NCBI GenBank assembly: GCA_015057835.1
Contig: SVDL01000008.1
Coordinates: forward strand, 1 to 45,086
DNA: 45,086 nt
From: Lachnospiraceae bacterium
GTDB lineage: Bacteria; Bacillota; Clostridia; Lachnospirales; Lachnospiraceae
Reading direction: 5' to 3'
Below, one piece after another: positions 1 through 8,017 of this stretch; position 1 is the stretch's first letter; each line of letters opens with the position of its first letter. The notes beneath the pieces are model-generated. The model saw only the letters and a list, made by a program, of their open reading frames with translations. It was not told the origin of the DNA and did no database searches. A program made the position numbers and the translations under genes.

Positions 1-1588
1 TCGGAGCGTTGAACATTCTGTGGTACGGTACGGACTCATACAGTCCCTGCAGTACGCCGAAGGAGTTGCCGTGTTCGCGGATATCTTCGCCGTACATGAC
101 CATCGTCGGATCTTCGTAGAACTTGTCAAGGAGCGGCTCAAACACCGCGTCGCGCAGCGTGTAGGTCTTCATCGGGGACAGCTCTTTGCCGCTCTCGTCG
201 AGACCGAAGCGGGATTTGCGCATGATCTTCTGCATGCGGGAATTGTCCGTCTTTTTGCCGATGACTTCCGGCTCTCTGTCATCCATTTTCAGGATGTGCT
301 CATTTGAGAACATGCAGCGGGCGATGGCGTCCGGATCTTTCTGCAGATCCATGCGGGGCGTGAACTCGAGGTCGGTCGCATAGCGGAGGATATTGGTGAT
401 CTTTTCCTTGATATCCGCTTCGAACTGCTCCGTGTCTTTTTTGGACATGACGCGTTCCGCGATCATTTCCTTCTTGTAGCGGGCGATGCAGTCATTTTCC
501 ATCCACAGATCCATCTCTTCCTTGGTTCTGTAGGCGTTCTGATCCGTGACGGAGTGACCTGTGTGGCGATAGGTCAGGGTATCCAGGAAGACCGGTCCCT
601 TGTTTTCGAGCACGAGCTGTTTCTTTCTGCGGAAAGCGTCAATGACGGCAAACGGATTCAGGCCGTCGATGCGCTCCGAGTGCATCATATCTTCATTGAA
701 CGCTGCACCGACTCTGGCGAGGATCTCGTAGCCCATTGTCTCGGTCGCGGTCTGGCCGCTCATCGCGTATCCGTTGTTCATGAAGTTGAAAATGACCGGG
801 AGGCCGCCCTTATAGCCGTCTTCCCAGAGCTCCGTGAGCTGTTTCATGGTCGCGAAGTTAATGCATTCCCAGACGCAGCCGGTGGAGAGGGATCCGTCGC
901 CGGAGTTGACGACGACGATGCCCGGTTTGTGATTGACGCGCTTGTAAAGCGCCGCGCCTGCGCCGAGACCGGATGCGCCGCCGACGATCGCGTTCTGCGG
1001 ATAAATGCCGAAGGGACGGAAGAAAACGTGCATTGAGTTGCCGAGGCCGCCCGTAAAGCCGATCTCACGGCCGAAAAGCTCGCTCATGAACCCGTAAAGA
1101 ACAAAGTCAAACGCGACGTCCTTCGTATTTTCCGCCTTCGAGAATTTCTCGACCTGCGCAAGCAGTTTGCCGTCTTTGTATTCCTTCAGCGTTCTGTACA
1201 GAGTCTCGTCATCGAGCTGGCGGATCGCCTGGAAGGAGCGGGCGAGCATCTCGCCGTGGGAGCGGTGGTTGCCGAATGTAAAATCATCGGGTTCCAGCGC
1301 AAACGCCTGACCGACCGCCGCAGATTCCTGACCGATGTAGAGGTGGGCCGGACCCGTGTACTGATAATTGACGCCGTTGTAGGTCTTTACGGTGCGGACG
1401 CCCGTCAGCATCGTCTCGAACTCACGGATCGTCTGCATGTCTTTGTAGATGTTCTGCAGTTCGGATTTCTTAAACTCTTTTTTGACGTCTTTCAGCGTCT
1501 TCTGATACTGGTTCAGCTGAATGTCCGGGAAAGAAAGTGTTCCGCTCTTCCTGAGAACGGCAGGATCTAAAAACTGACTCTTTGGCAT
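1..1588 (-). CDS. Fused E1 (alpha+beta) of a thiamine-diphosphate 2-oxoacid/acetoin dehydrogenase, partial
   Basis: An open frame of 529 codons runs from ATG at 1588 off the left edge of the window, so the C-terminus is missing. The first ~400 residues are E1-alpha. A GDG at about residue 230 followed by an NN pair near 268 forms the thiamine-diphosphate site, with an NHRSHGE segment before it and a TYRHTGHS phosphorylation-type loop after it. From about residue 470 a second start-like segment (YTLRDAVFEPLL, then MYGEDIREHG) begins the E1-beta pyrimidine-binding domain, so alpha and beta are fused. The enzyme would decarboxylate a 2-oxo acid or cleave acetoin and pass the acyl group to lipoyl-E2. 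It lies 12 bp after the E2-like gene with a strong AAAGGAGG site, so the pair is one operon with E2 first. The substrate cannot be read from the sequence. No E3 gene is visible; it may lie beyond the left edge. Confidence 0.9.
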   Translation of the reverse strand, partial: MPKSQFLDPAVLRKSGTLSFPDIQLNQYQKTLKDVKKEFKKSELQNIYKDMQTIREFETMLTGVRTVKTYNGVNYQYTGPAHLYIGQESAAVGQAFALEPDDFTFGNHRSHGEMLARSFQAIRQLDDETLYRTLKEYKDGKLLAQVEKFSKAENTKDVAFDFVLYGFMSELFGREIGFTGGLGNSMHVFFRPFGIYPQNAIVGGASGLGAGAALYKRVNHKPGIVVVNSGDGSLSTGCVWECINFATMKQLTELWEDGYKGGLPVIFNFMNNGYAMSGQTATETMGYEILARVGAAFNEDMMHSERIDGLNPFAVIDAFRRKKQLVLENKGPVFLDTLTYRHTGHSVTDQNAYRTKEEMDLWMENDCIARYKKEMIAERVMSKKDTEQFEADIKEKITNILRYATDLEFTPRMDLQKDPDAIARCMFSNEHILKMDDREPEVIGKKTDNSRMQKIMRKSRFGLDESGKELSPMKTYTLRDAVFEPLLDKFYEDPTMVMYGEDIREHGNSFGVLQGLYESVPYHRMFNAP

Positions 1589-1600
1589 GGTACTCCTCCT

Positions 1601-2680
1601 TTAGGCCCGCATCGCGAGAAATGCCGGGAAATGCTCCAGCGCGTTGATAAGTTCTTCCGCTATCGAATCCACCGCGTCTCTCTCAAAAAGAGCGGTGCTG
1701 TAGACAAATGCAAGAGAGACGGTCCGGATCTCTTTGGACGACCCGTCCGGCGCATCCGCAAGTTCCCTCTTCGGGGCGCCGACACCGAGGCTCCATCCCG
1801 CCGCCGGATCCAGTGCCGGCACGTAGTACGGTGCGCCGCTCCCGGCGAAGAAGACCGGCAGTCCTCTCATCATTTCCGGATGCTGTGCCGCCGTCTTGGA
1901 GACCGCGTACAGGATCATGTCGTTTCTCGAATTGATCGCACGCCCTTCCTGCGGGAACGACAGAAGGACTTTCTCGTAATCGTAAAGGGAGCCGGCGTCG
2001 AACGTGAAGATCTTCGTCTCCACAGAATAGGCGGGAAATGCCGCCGCTTCGGGTGCCAGCGCCGCCGTCGCCGCCACGGGCATCGGGGCAAATGCACTCA
2101 CCGGAGCCGCTTCCGCAGGCTTTTCGGCTTCCGCTTTCTTCGCTTCTTCATACGCGCGGAGAATATCTTCTTCTATGATCCGTCCTTCCGGACCGGTCGG
2201 GACCACACTGCTGTAATCAAATCCGAGTTCTTCCGCCTTTGCCTTTGCTCTCGGAGAGATCGCGATCCGCTCTCCTTCCGCGCGGACAGGTGCCGCTTCC
2301 GCAGGGGCGGATTCTTTCACTGCGGGCGGGGCAGCCGGAGCTTCTGCCGATTTTTCCGCTGCTGCTTCCTGCTTCACCGGAGCGGGAGCTGCGGGAGCCG
2401 GCTCTTCTTTCGCGGCGGGTGCAGGCGCACCGTCATACGTCTCTCCTTCTTTACCGATCACGCAGACGACCGCTTCCACGTCCACTTCATCTCCTTCGGG
2501 ATAAAGCACGGCGATCACGGTGCCGTCCGCCTCCGATTCGACATCAAATACGGACTTGCTCGTTTCCATCGCAAACAGGTAATCCCCTGTCTTCACTTTA
2601 TCGCCCGGAGCGACATACCATTTGCTCAGATAGGCACTCGTCTCTGTCAGACCCTTCTGGGGCATTCTGACCTCAAACAT
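1601..2680 (-). CDS. E2-like lipoyl protein with degenerate acyltransferase domain
   Basis: 359 residues. Residues 1-77 form a biotinyl/lipoyl domain with lipoyl lysine K42 in METSKS. An Ala/Pro/Glu-rich flexible linker follows, then a peripheral-subunit (E1/E3) binding domain at about 136-175 (ISPRAKAKAEELGF), a second linker, and a shortened 2-oxoacid dehydrogenase acyltransferase-like domain at about 215-359. A normal catalytic domain is ~230 residues and ends with DHRxxDG. Here the middle is missing and the equivalent segment reads AFVYSTALFER, so the catalytic His and Asp are gone. The protein should still carry the lipoyl arm for the downstream E1 but is unlikely to transfer acyl groups to CoA by the standard mechanism. 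It is the first gene of its operon and divergent from a PrpR-type regulator. Start ATG 2680 has a GGAGG site. Confidence 0.85.
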   Translation of the reverse strand: MFEVRMPQKGLTETSAYLSKWYVAPGDKVKTGDYLFAMETSKSVFDVESEADGTVIAVLYPEGDEVDVEAVVCVIGKEGETYDGAPAPAAKEEPAPAAPAPVKQEAAAEKSAEAPAAPPAVKESAPAEAAPVRAEGERIAISPRAKAKAEELGFDYSSVVPTGPEGRIIEEDILRAYEEAKKAEAEKPAEAAPVSAFAPMPVAATAALAPEAAAFPAYSVETKIFTFDAGSLYDYEKVLLSFPQEGRAINSRNDMILYAVSKTAAQHPEMMRGLPVFFAGSGAPYYVPALDPAAGWSLGVGAPKRELADAPDGSSKEIRTVSLAFVYSTALFERDAVDSIAEELINALEHFPAFLAMRA

Positions 2681-2785
2681 ATGTGTGTTTCCTCCTTCCT
2701 GTCCGGCGCATGTTACTTTATGATGTAAGCTGATTTTATGCTACCATTTTCAGCGCTTTCCGTCCTTACCCCGCCTTATTGTTTT

Positions 2786-2802
2786 TGTTTCGGTTTGAAA
2801 CG
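2786..2802. promoter_or_regulatory. Putative operator 1 (TGTTTC-N5-GAAACG)
   Basis: Inverted repeat with 6-bp arms and a 5-bp spacer in the divergent gap between the E2-E1 operon and the PrpR-type regulator. Its centre is 60 bp from a second copy at 2846-2862. The arm-spacer-arm layout resembles sites of Fis-helix regulators such as NtrC or TyrR. Binding by the neighbouring regulator is inferred. Confidence 0.5.
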
Positions 2803-2830
2803 ATTTTTTACATTTTCTTTGATCTTGGTT

Positions 2831-2859
2831 TTGTCTTGCGAAATTTGTTTCATTATGAT
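2831..2859 (+). promoter_or_regulatory. Promoter of the PrpR-type regulator
   Basis: TTGTCT (2831-2836), 17 bp, TATGAT (2854-2859): a fair sigma-A match driving the regulator at 2957. The -10 box lies inside operator 2, which would allow autoregulation. Confidence 0.45.
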
Positions 2860-2862
2860 ACA
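2846..2862. promoter_or_regulatory. Putative operator 2 (TGTTTC-N5-GATACA)
   Basis: Second copy of the dyad in the divergent gap, one mismatch from the perfect TGTTTC/GAAACA pair. It covers the -10 box of the regulator promoter. The same two half-sites with a different spacer sequence recur at 42416-42432. Confidence 0.5.
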
Positions 2863-2956
2863 CTTCTTTCGGGCTGTTCCGGCTTCGCGAGATTGCATTT
2901 TCCGCTGATCTACCGTGATACAGTCACAGATCAAATTCATTTTCAAAGGAGTTCAC

Positions 2957-4720
2957 ATGAAGGTTCTCGCCATCGTACCCTATCCGGAACTCGGCACCCT
3001 GATCCAGGAATCCGCGGAGCGGTATCCGGACATGGAAGTGACAACATTCGTCGGCTACTACGGCAACGCAATGGCTTACCTCACCACCTACCCGAAAAAC
3101 CGGTTCGACATGATTATTTCCAGAGGCGGCACAACAGGTCTTCTTATGGAAAAAGTCAGGATTCCCGTGATCAATATCAGGCTCTCCCCCATTGATATTG
3201 TCCGTGTTCTTCTGCAGACACAGCCTCTGCAGCTCAAGACTGCCGTTATCACCTATTCCGATATAGCGGAGCTGTTCACATCCCTCGCGGAATCGCTTGG
3301 CATCGACATTTCCGTCTATCCTTTTGACACGCCTGACCGAATCGACTCATTAGTGGAGAAATGCCGCCGGGACGGCTGCCGGATCGTGATCGGCGGTGCA
3401 ATGGCAAGAGACGTCTGTCTCTCCCAGGGACTGCAGTTCTTTCTGATCTCCTCCGGTCGGGAGGCGATCGAGGAATGTCTCGCTCTCGCCCACAGAACCT
3501 ACGAGGCTGGAAAGGCCATGTCCGAGCGGGCGGATCTTTTTGAACAGCTTGCGGATCTCAACGACGCGCCGACGCTCCTCTATGACGACGCCGGATCTCT
3601 CCGTTTTGCGAACACGGCCGCATGGGCGTTGTTCGGCAGGGAAGAGCATTCCATGAAGCGGATCGAGGAGACGATCCCGATGCTGGAGAAGGAAGGGCAG
3701 CTGCATCTCGTCCAGAAGATCGGCTCCTATTACTATAAGCTGAACGGGCACCGCTTCCTGATCGACGGAAAAGCGTACTCCTCCTTTGACCTGCATTTCC
3801 GCTCCCCGGATTACCGGCCGGCCTCTTTTACACGGGTCAAAAGTCCCGCCGAGGTGGAATCCCTGATCTCCGCATGCACCTATTCGGATCTTCTTGCCGC
3901 TCCCTACGCGGAAGATCTTAAGGCCGCCGCGTCATCAGGGCTCACGGTCCACATCCGCGGTGAAGTCGGCACCAAAAAAGACCTCTTCGCACACATCGTG
4001 CACAGAGAGATCAACGGTGCTTCCTCCTTCGTGCACATTTCCTGCAGAAATGTCACCGAAAAGGGCTGGCTGACACTCCTTCGCAAATCAGCCTCCCCAC
4101 TCTACGGGACCAGCTATACCATTTTTTTCGAGGATATTGACATGCTCTCCCTGCCGATGCAGTCGGAGCTCGTTGATTATATAAGGGACACAAAACTCAC
4201 CAGCCGCCACCGCGTCATCAGCTGCGCCCACACGGATCTCTCCGAGTCGGTCGCTTCCGGTGCTTTTCACGAAGATCTTTATCTTCTACTGTCCGGCTAC
4301 ACGATCACGATGTATCCTCTGGCGGCGCGCAGAAAAGACATTCCCGCATTCCTGACACAGCTGCTCCCGGTCTACAACGATCAGTTTTCGAGATTTGTGA
4401 TCGGATTTTCCAAAGATGCCCTCTCTCTTCTCACAGCGTTTAATTGGCCGCTCAATCTCACACAGATGGAGACCACCGTCCGGCAGCTCGTGACACAGAC
4501 AGACGGCTCCTACATCTCCGCGGATTCCGTGCGCGCCGTCCTTAGAAATGCGCCGGATTTTGCTACTCTTTCCACTTTTGAGCTCTCCGGGACTCTCGAT
4601 GAGATCGAGAAGAGGATCATCACCCGGATCCTGAAAGAGGAAAATATGAACCAGAGCGCCGCCGCGAAGCGCCTCGGCATCGGGAGAAGCACGCTCTGGA
4701 GGAAACTGAACGGAAAATAG
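2957..4720 (+). CDS. PrpR-type regulator with degenerate AAA+ domain
   Basis: 587 residues. ATG 2957 is chosen over an upstream in-frame start because AAAGGAG sits 5 nt before it. Residues 1 to ~180 match the PrpR_N sensor domain (ISRGGTTGLL, IVIGGAMA), followed by a PAS-like segment (~195-290). The remnant of a sigma-54 activator AAA+ domain spans ~330-540, and a Fis-type helix-turn-helix lies at ~553-587 (NQSAAAKRLGIGRSTLWRKL). Walker A reads GEVGTKKD from residue 335, where GETGTGKE is usual. The GAFTGA loop and about 20 surrounding residues are absent; the Walker B region is FFEDID. It is therefore unlikely to remodel sigma-54 holoenzyme and may act on sigma-A promoters, as TyrR does. It is divergent from the E2-E1 operon and convergent with the TRAP genes. 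The ligand is probably a small organic acid, by family. Confidence 0.85.
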   Translation: MKVLAIVPYPELGTLIQESAERYPDMEVTTFVGYYGNAMAYLTTYPKNRFDMIISRGGTTGLLMEKVRIPVINIRLSPIDIVRVLLQTQPLQLKTAVITYSDIAELFTSLAESLGIDISVYPFDTPDRIDSLVEKCRRDGCRIVIGGAMARDVCLSQGLQFFLISSGREAIEECLALAHRTYEAGKAMSERADLFEQLADLNDAPTLLYDDAGSLRFANTAAWALFGREEHSMKRIEETIPMLEKEGQLHLVQKIGSYYYKLNGHRFLIDGKAYSSFDLHFRSPDYRPASFTRVKSPAEVESLISACTYSDLLAAPYAEDLKAAASSGLTVHIRGEVGTKKDLFAHIVHREINGASSFVHISCRNVTEKGWLTLLRKSASPLYGTSYTIFFEDIDMLSLPMQSELVDYIRDTKLTSRHRVISCAHTDLSESVASGAFHEDLYLLLSGYTITMYPLAARRKDIPAFLTQLLPVYNDQFSRFVIGFSKDALSLLTAFNWPLNLTQMETTVRQLVTQTDGSYISADSVRAVLRNAPDFATLSTFELSGTLDEIEKRIITRILKEENMNQSAAAKRLGIGRSTLWRKLNGK

Positions 4721-4765
4721 GAGGCCAATGGAGACGGTTCTTTTGGGGCCCGTCAAAGCACAAAA

Positions 4766-4793
4766 CAGCCACTGTCCGGCAAGACAGTGGCTG
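4766..4793. terminator. Bidirectional terminator between regulator and TRAP operon
   Basis: An 11-bp perfect stem (CAGCCACTGTC / GACAGTGGCTG) with a 6-nt loop, flanked by CACAAAA and TTTGTG arms. It serves the convergent genes ending at 4720 and 4821. Confidence 0.85.
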
Positions 4794-4820
4794 CATTTGT
4801 GTTTTGGGATATTGTCCGTT

Positions 4821-6122
4821 TTATGCTGCGCCGTAGATCAGGGAGACAAGGCCCGTGGTCAGGAACGGTACATATGTCAGCAGGATCAGTTCCAGGATAA
4901 GGACAGCATAGAACGGTATCGATTCCTTGATGAAGTCCTTGATCGGACACCCCGTGACGTTGCAGGTTACGAACATCAGTGTTCCCATCGGCGGAGACAG
5001 CGCTCCGATCGACATATTGAAAATGAACGCCATCGCGAAGTTGATCGGATGAATGCCGTATTCGAGAGCGATCGGATAAAGCAGCGGGACCAGGATGATC
5101 ATGATCGCGTTGCCTTCCATCAGCATACCGCAGATGAGAAGGAAAATGTTGACGAGAAGCAGGAATACATATTTGTTGCTGGTGACACCCATCATCCAGG
5201 CGGTCAGGTGCTGCGGGACCTGTTCCTTGGAAAGAACCCAGGAAAGCGCGGATGCAGCGCCGATGATCAGCATGATGGAAGAGGTGGAAAGAACAGTCTC
5301 TTTCATGCCCTGGACGAATTTCTTCCAGGTCAGCTCTTTGTAGATCAGGCCGAGGATGATCGAGTAAACGACCGCGACAGCACCGGCTTCGGTAGCCGTC
5401 ATAACGCCGATACGGATACCGCCGATGATGATGATCGGCAGGCACATCGGAGCGATGGAGCGGCGAACGATCCTTCCGGCCTCTCCCTTCGGGAGATGCT
5501 GTCCCTTCGGACGGGTCGGCTTGTAGCCTCTCTTATGGGAAATGATGGAAACCGTGATCATTTCACCGGCGCAGAGCATGATGCCGACGCCGATACCGGA
5601 AACGAACAGTTTACCGATCGAATAGTTCGCGAGGGATCCGAAAAGGATCATAGCGATTCCGGGCGGGATCAGCGGTGTGATCATGGCGGATGCTGCCGTG
5701 ACGACAGAAGCGAACGCATTGGACATGCCCTTTTCTCTCATCGGCGGAACCAGCAGTTTTGCTTCCATGGAAGCATCTGCGAGGTTGGAGCCGGAGAGAC
5801 CGCCCATGAGGGTCGACAGAAGGACGTTGACCTGCGCAAGGCCGCCCCACAGTCTTCCTGTCAGCAGGTCGCACAGTTCCATGATACGGCTTGAAACACC
5901 GGAGTGGTTCATGAATGTGCCCGCCGCGACAAAGAATGGAATCGCGAGAAGCGACGGTGCCTGAATACCGGAGATCAGTCTCTGGCCGAGGATCATGGAG
6001 TTGACGCCCGGATTCATGAAGAAATATACCGCGCTGCCCGCGATAACCGCCAGGTATACCGGGATCTTAAGGAACAAAAGAACGAGCATTACGATCAATG
6101 CAATAGCAATCGCTGTCTTCAT
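4821..6122 (-). CDS. dctM: TRAP transporter large permease DctM
   Basis: 433 residues of strongly hydrophobic sequence with about 12 membrane segments. It has the DctM-family features of the first helices (LLFLKIPVYLAVIAGSAVYFF) and the segment GLSGSNLADASMEAKLLVPPM. It is the ion-coupled channel subunit of a tripartite carboxylate/sugar-acid importer in the cytoplasmic membrane. Its ATG overlaps the DctQ stop (ATGA), so the two are translationally coupled. It is the last gene of the operon, ending at a shared terminator. Confidence 0.95.
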   Translation of the reverse strand: MKTAIAIALIVMLVLLFLKIPVYLAVIAGSAVYFFMNPGVNSMILGQRLISGIQAPSLLAIPFFVAAGTFMNHSGVSSRIMELCDLLTGRLWGGLAQVNVLLSTLMGGLSGSNLADASMEAKLLVPPMREKGMSNAFASVVTAASAMITPLIPPGIAMILFGSLANYSIGKLFVSGIGVGIMLCAGEMITVSIISHKRGYKPTRPKGQHLPKGEAGRIVRRSIAPMCLPIIIIGGIRIGVMTATEAGAVAVVYSIILGLIYKELTWKKFVQGMKETVLSTSSIMLIIGAASALSWVLSKEQVPQHLTAWMMGVTSNKYVFLLLVNIFLLICGMLMEGNAIMIILVPLLYPIALEYGIHPINFAMAFIFNMSIGALSPPMGTLMFVTCNVTGCPIKDFIKESIPFYAVLILELILLTYVPFLTTGLVSLIYGAA

Positions 6123-6649
6123 CAGTCGTACACCTCCTCTTCTTCCTCCGGTTCTTTGCCGAGGCTCAGTCCGAAGATCTCTCTCAGATAATATACGACC
6201 ATGCTGACAAGCATAAGGACGTTGCCGATCGGAACGACGCCGTATACATATTTATAGGAAACACGCAAAAGAGTTGCGATTTTATTCGTACTCACAAGCT
6301 GCATATAATAGCGGTTGCTCTGATAGATCAGATAGATCATGATGAGGAGCGAACACAGAAATGCAAAAATCTCTGCCGCCTTTTTCGCATTTCCCTTAAG
6401 AGAATCGACGATAATTTCGATCGCAACATGGGAACTGTGCCGGAAGGCAGCGCCGGCTGAAAGATACACAATCCACAGGAACAGGAAAAGCTGAAGCTCA
6501 TCAACCCAGGTGATCGGGCTGCGCATCACGTAACGCATAAAAACGTTGACTACCGTGATTCCTAGAAGCACCAACATAATAATACTGGCTACATAGATAT
6601 CAAGCGAGCCAAGGAACTTGAGCACCTTGTTCTCTTTTTTATTCTCCAT
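6122..6649 (-). CDS. dctQ: TRAP transporter small permease DctQ
   Basis: About 175 residues with four membrane helices. The family hallmarks are VFMRYVMRSPITWVDEL after helix 1 and LWIVYLSAGAAFRHSSHVAIE. An open frame continues upstream, but the start used here begins MENKKENK. It is preceded by AAAGGA and lies after the intercistronic hairpin; the upstream extension would run through the DctP stop. The C-terminus is acidic. It partners DctM and DctP. Confidence 0.93.
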   Translation of the reverse strand: MENKKENKVLKFLGSLDIYVASIIMLVLLGITVVNVFMRYVMRSPITWVDELQLFLFLWIVYLSAGAAFRHSSHVAIEIIVDSLKGNAKKAAEIFAFLCSLLIMIYLIYQSNRYYMQLVSTNKIATLLRVSYKYVYGVVPIGNVLMLVSMVVYYLREIFGLSLGKEPEEEEEVYD

Positions 6650-6674
6650 ATGCCGGTCCTTTCTTTTTAACAGA

Positions 6675-6704
6675 AGACGGCTGCCGCCAAAGCGGCGGCC
6701 GTCT
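6675..6704 (-). terminator. Intercistronic hairpin dctP/dctQ
   Basis: Stem AGACGGC-x-GCCGC / GCGGC-x-GCCGTCT with a 4-nt loop and no real U-tract. Hairpins here commonly let the binding protein be made in excess over the permeases, by attenuation or 3'-end protection. That role is inferred. Confidence 0.65.
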
Positions 6705-6746
6705 CTTATTGCGGGTTGCAAAAAGCTAGTTCTGGAAACTACCGCA

Positions 6747-7889
6747 TCAGCCGATCGCGTTGACCTGCTCGATGATGATGTCACGGAGATTCTCTCTCCA
6801 ATTCGCGGTAACTTCCGGATCGGAATACAGACCATCGACGGAATCGATGAATTTCTGCTTTTCAGCATCATCAAGCTCGATGACCTCGACGCCGTTGTCC
6901 TTCATTTCCTGGATGAACTTCTCGGTCAGTTCGACCTGTGCCTTGTTGTTGGCTTCGCCGCCGAAATCGCCGGCTTCGGTCAGCCACTGCTGCTGCTGTT
7001 CGGTCAGGCTGTTCCAGACATCGTTGCTCATGACGAACTGTGTCAGAACGAACAGGTGCTCGGTCATGGTGAGGTATTTCGCAACTTCATAATAAGTCTG
7101 GCCATAAAGAGTAGCGATCGGGTTTTCCATACCTTCGATGGTGCCCTGCTGGGTAGCTGTGTAGACATCGCCGAGAGCCATGCCGGTCGGAGCAGCGCCC
7201 ATGTATTCGAAGGTCTTGACCTGGACGACGTTCTGCGGTGTACGGATGATCATGCCGGAAAGGTCATCAAATGTGCGGACCGGTTTCACAGTCATGAGGT
7301 TGCGGACGCCGTATTCCCAGTTCGTGGTGATGACATGAAGGCCGTTCTGTGCAAGAAGGTCCATCTGCTCCTGCCACCATTCGGTCTGCGGAACTTTGTG
7401 AAGGTCGTCATAGCTTGTGAACAGATACGGAGCACCGAAGATCGACATTTCCGGAGCGCCGTAGTCGCCGAGGAAGGAACCGTCGGTAATGTACGCAACC
7501 GGTTCACCCATCTGCATCATGTCCATCGCGTCAACTTTTCCGCCGAGCTGGCTGGACGGATAAAGTTCGATCTTGATGGAGCCGTCAGAGATCTCATCGA
7601 GTTTCTCTTTCCAGGCATTGCAGCCGATATCCAGCGGCTCACCCGGGTTGTTTTCGTAACCGACCTGGATCGTGATCACATCGCCGGTCGCTTCTGTTGC
7701 AGCTTCTTCTGCCGGAGCTTCTTCTTCCGAAGCAGCTTCTTCAGCCGGAGCAGCTTCCTCTGCCGGAGCAGCTTCTTCTTTGGATTCAGCCGGAGCTTCC
7801 GCCGCGGAAGATGCAGCGCCGCCGCCGCAGGCGACGAGGCTTGCCACGCACATAACGCTCATGACAAGTGCAAGAATTTTCTTTTTCAT
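6747..7889 (-). CDS. dctP: TRAP substrate-binding lipoprotein DctP
   Basis: 380 residues. A lipoprotein signal peptide ends at LVAC (Cys ~21), followed by a ~45-residue Ala/Glu/Pro linker. The DctP domain starts at about residue 70 (ITIQVGYENNPGEPLDIGC). The carboxylate-binding arginine region is visible as GMIIRTPQN, and the motif DVYTATQQGTIEGMENP is typical. It captures an acidic substrate outside the membrane and delivers it to DctQM. It lies 128 bp after an alcohol dehydrogenase gene and is preceded by AAGGAGG. Its N-terminal region through the first part of the linker is nearly identical to that of the unrelated RbsB-type protein at 20760-21935. Confidence 0.95.
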   Translation of the reverse strand: MKKKILALVMSVMCVASLVACGGGAASSAAEAPAESKEEAAPAEEAAPAEEAASEEEAPAEEAATEATGDVITIQVGYENNPGEPLDIGCNAWKEKLDEISDGSIKIELYPSSQLGGKVDAMDMMQMGEPVAYITDGSFLGDYGAPEMSIFGAPYLFTSYDDLHKVPQTEWWQEQMDLLAQNGLHVITTNWEYGVRNLMTVKPVRTFDDLSGMIIRTPQNVVQVKTFEYMGAAPTGMALGDVYTATQQGTIEGMENPIATLYGQTYYEVAKYLTMTEHLFVLTQFVMSNDVWNSLTEQQQQWLTEAGDFGGEANNKAQVELTEKFIQEMKDNGVEVIELDDAEKQKFIDSVDGLYSDPEVTANWRENLRDIIIEQVNAIG

Positions 7890-7918
7890 TAGTTGTCCTC
7901 CTTAAAATGACATATCGC

Positions 7919-7936
7919 CACACACCCTATTGTGTG
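7919..7936 (-). promoter_or_regulatory. Leader stem-loop upstream of dctP
   Basis: Perfect dyad CACACA-N6-TGTGTG, 30 nt upstream of the dctP start. On the mRNA strand it folds as a 6-bp stem with loop AUAGGG. A near copy (loop AUAAAG) precedes the other solute-binding lipoprotein gene at 21978-21993. It may be an RNA element or an operator. Confidence 0.5.
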
Positions 7937-7957
7937 ATGGTTTCATTTTGCTGCTGC

Positions 7958-7976
7958 GGGCGGGATCATTCCGCCC
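7958..7976 (-). terminator. Intercistronic GC hairpin after the alcohol dehydrogenase
   Basis: Stem GGGCGG / CCGCCC with a 7-nt loop between the dehydrogenase stop (8018) and dctP. It has no U-tract, so it is more likely a processing or stabilising hairpin than a full terminator. Confidence 0.5.
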
Positions 7977-8017
7977 TTATTCCCGGATTTTCATTTTTCA
8001 GGAAAATGCCTTCCGGA

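Noticed and set aside
1631-2728. Long plus-strand ORF (365 codons) opposite the E2-like gene
   Set aside because: Arg/His/Phe-rich shadow of the Ala/Pro/Glu-rich minus-strand gene, no ribosome site, no domain. The same applies to other long antisense frames such as 6618-7892, 20544-21917, 26419-27633 and 36382-37668.
2681-2956. Sigma-54 (-24/-12) promoter for the E2-E1 operon
   Set aside because: I looked for GG-N10-GC with TGGCAC/TTGCA context on both strands. The best candidate, near 2735-2755, fails at the -12 GC.
6650-6874. N-terminal extension of DctQ to 6874
   Set aside because: It begins at TTG inside dctP, reads through the hairpin and gives a non-family N-terminus.
7937-7953. Fifth copy of the TGTTTC dyad upstream of dctP (GGTTTC-N5-GCTGCT)
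   Set aside because: Only one half resembles the motif; the second half has three mismatches.
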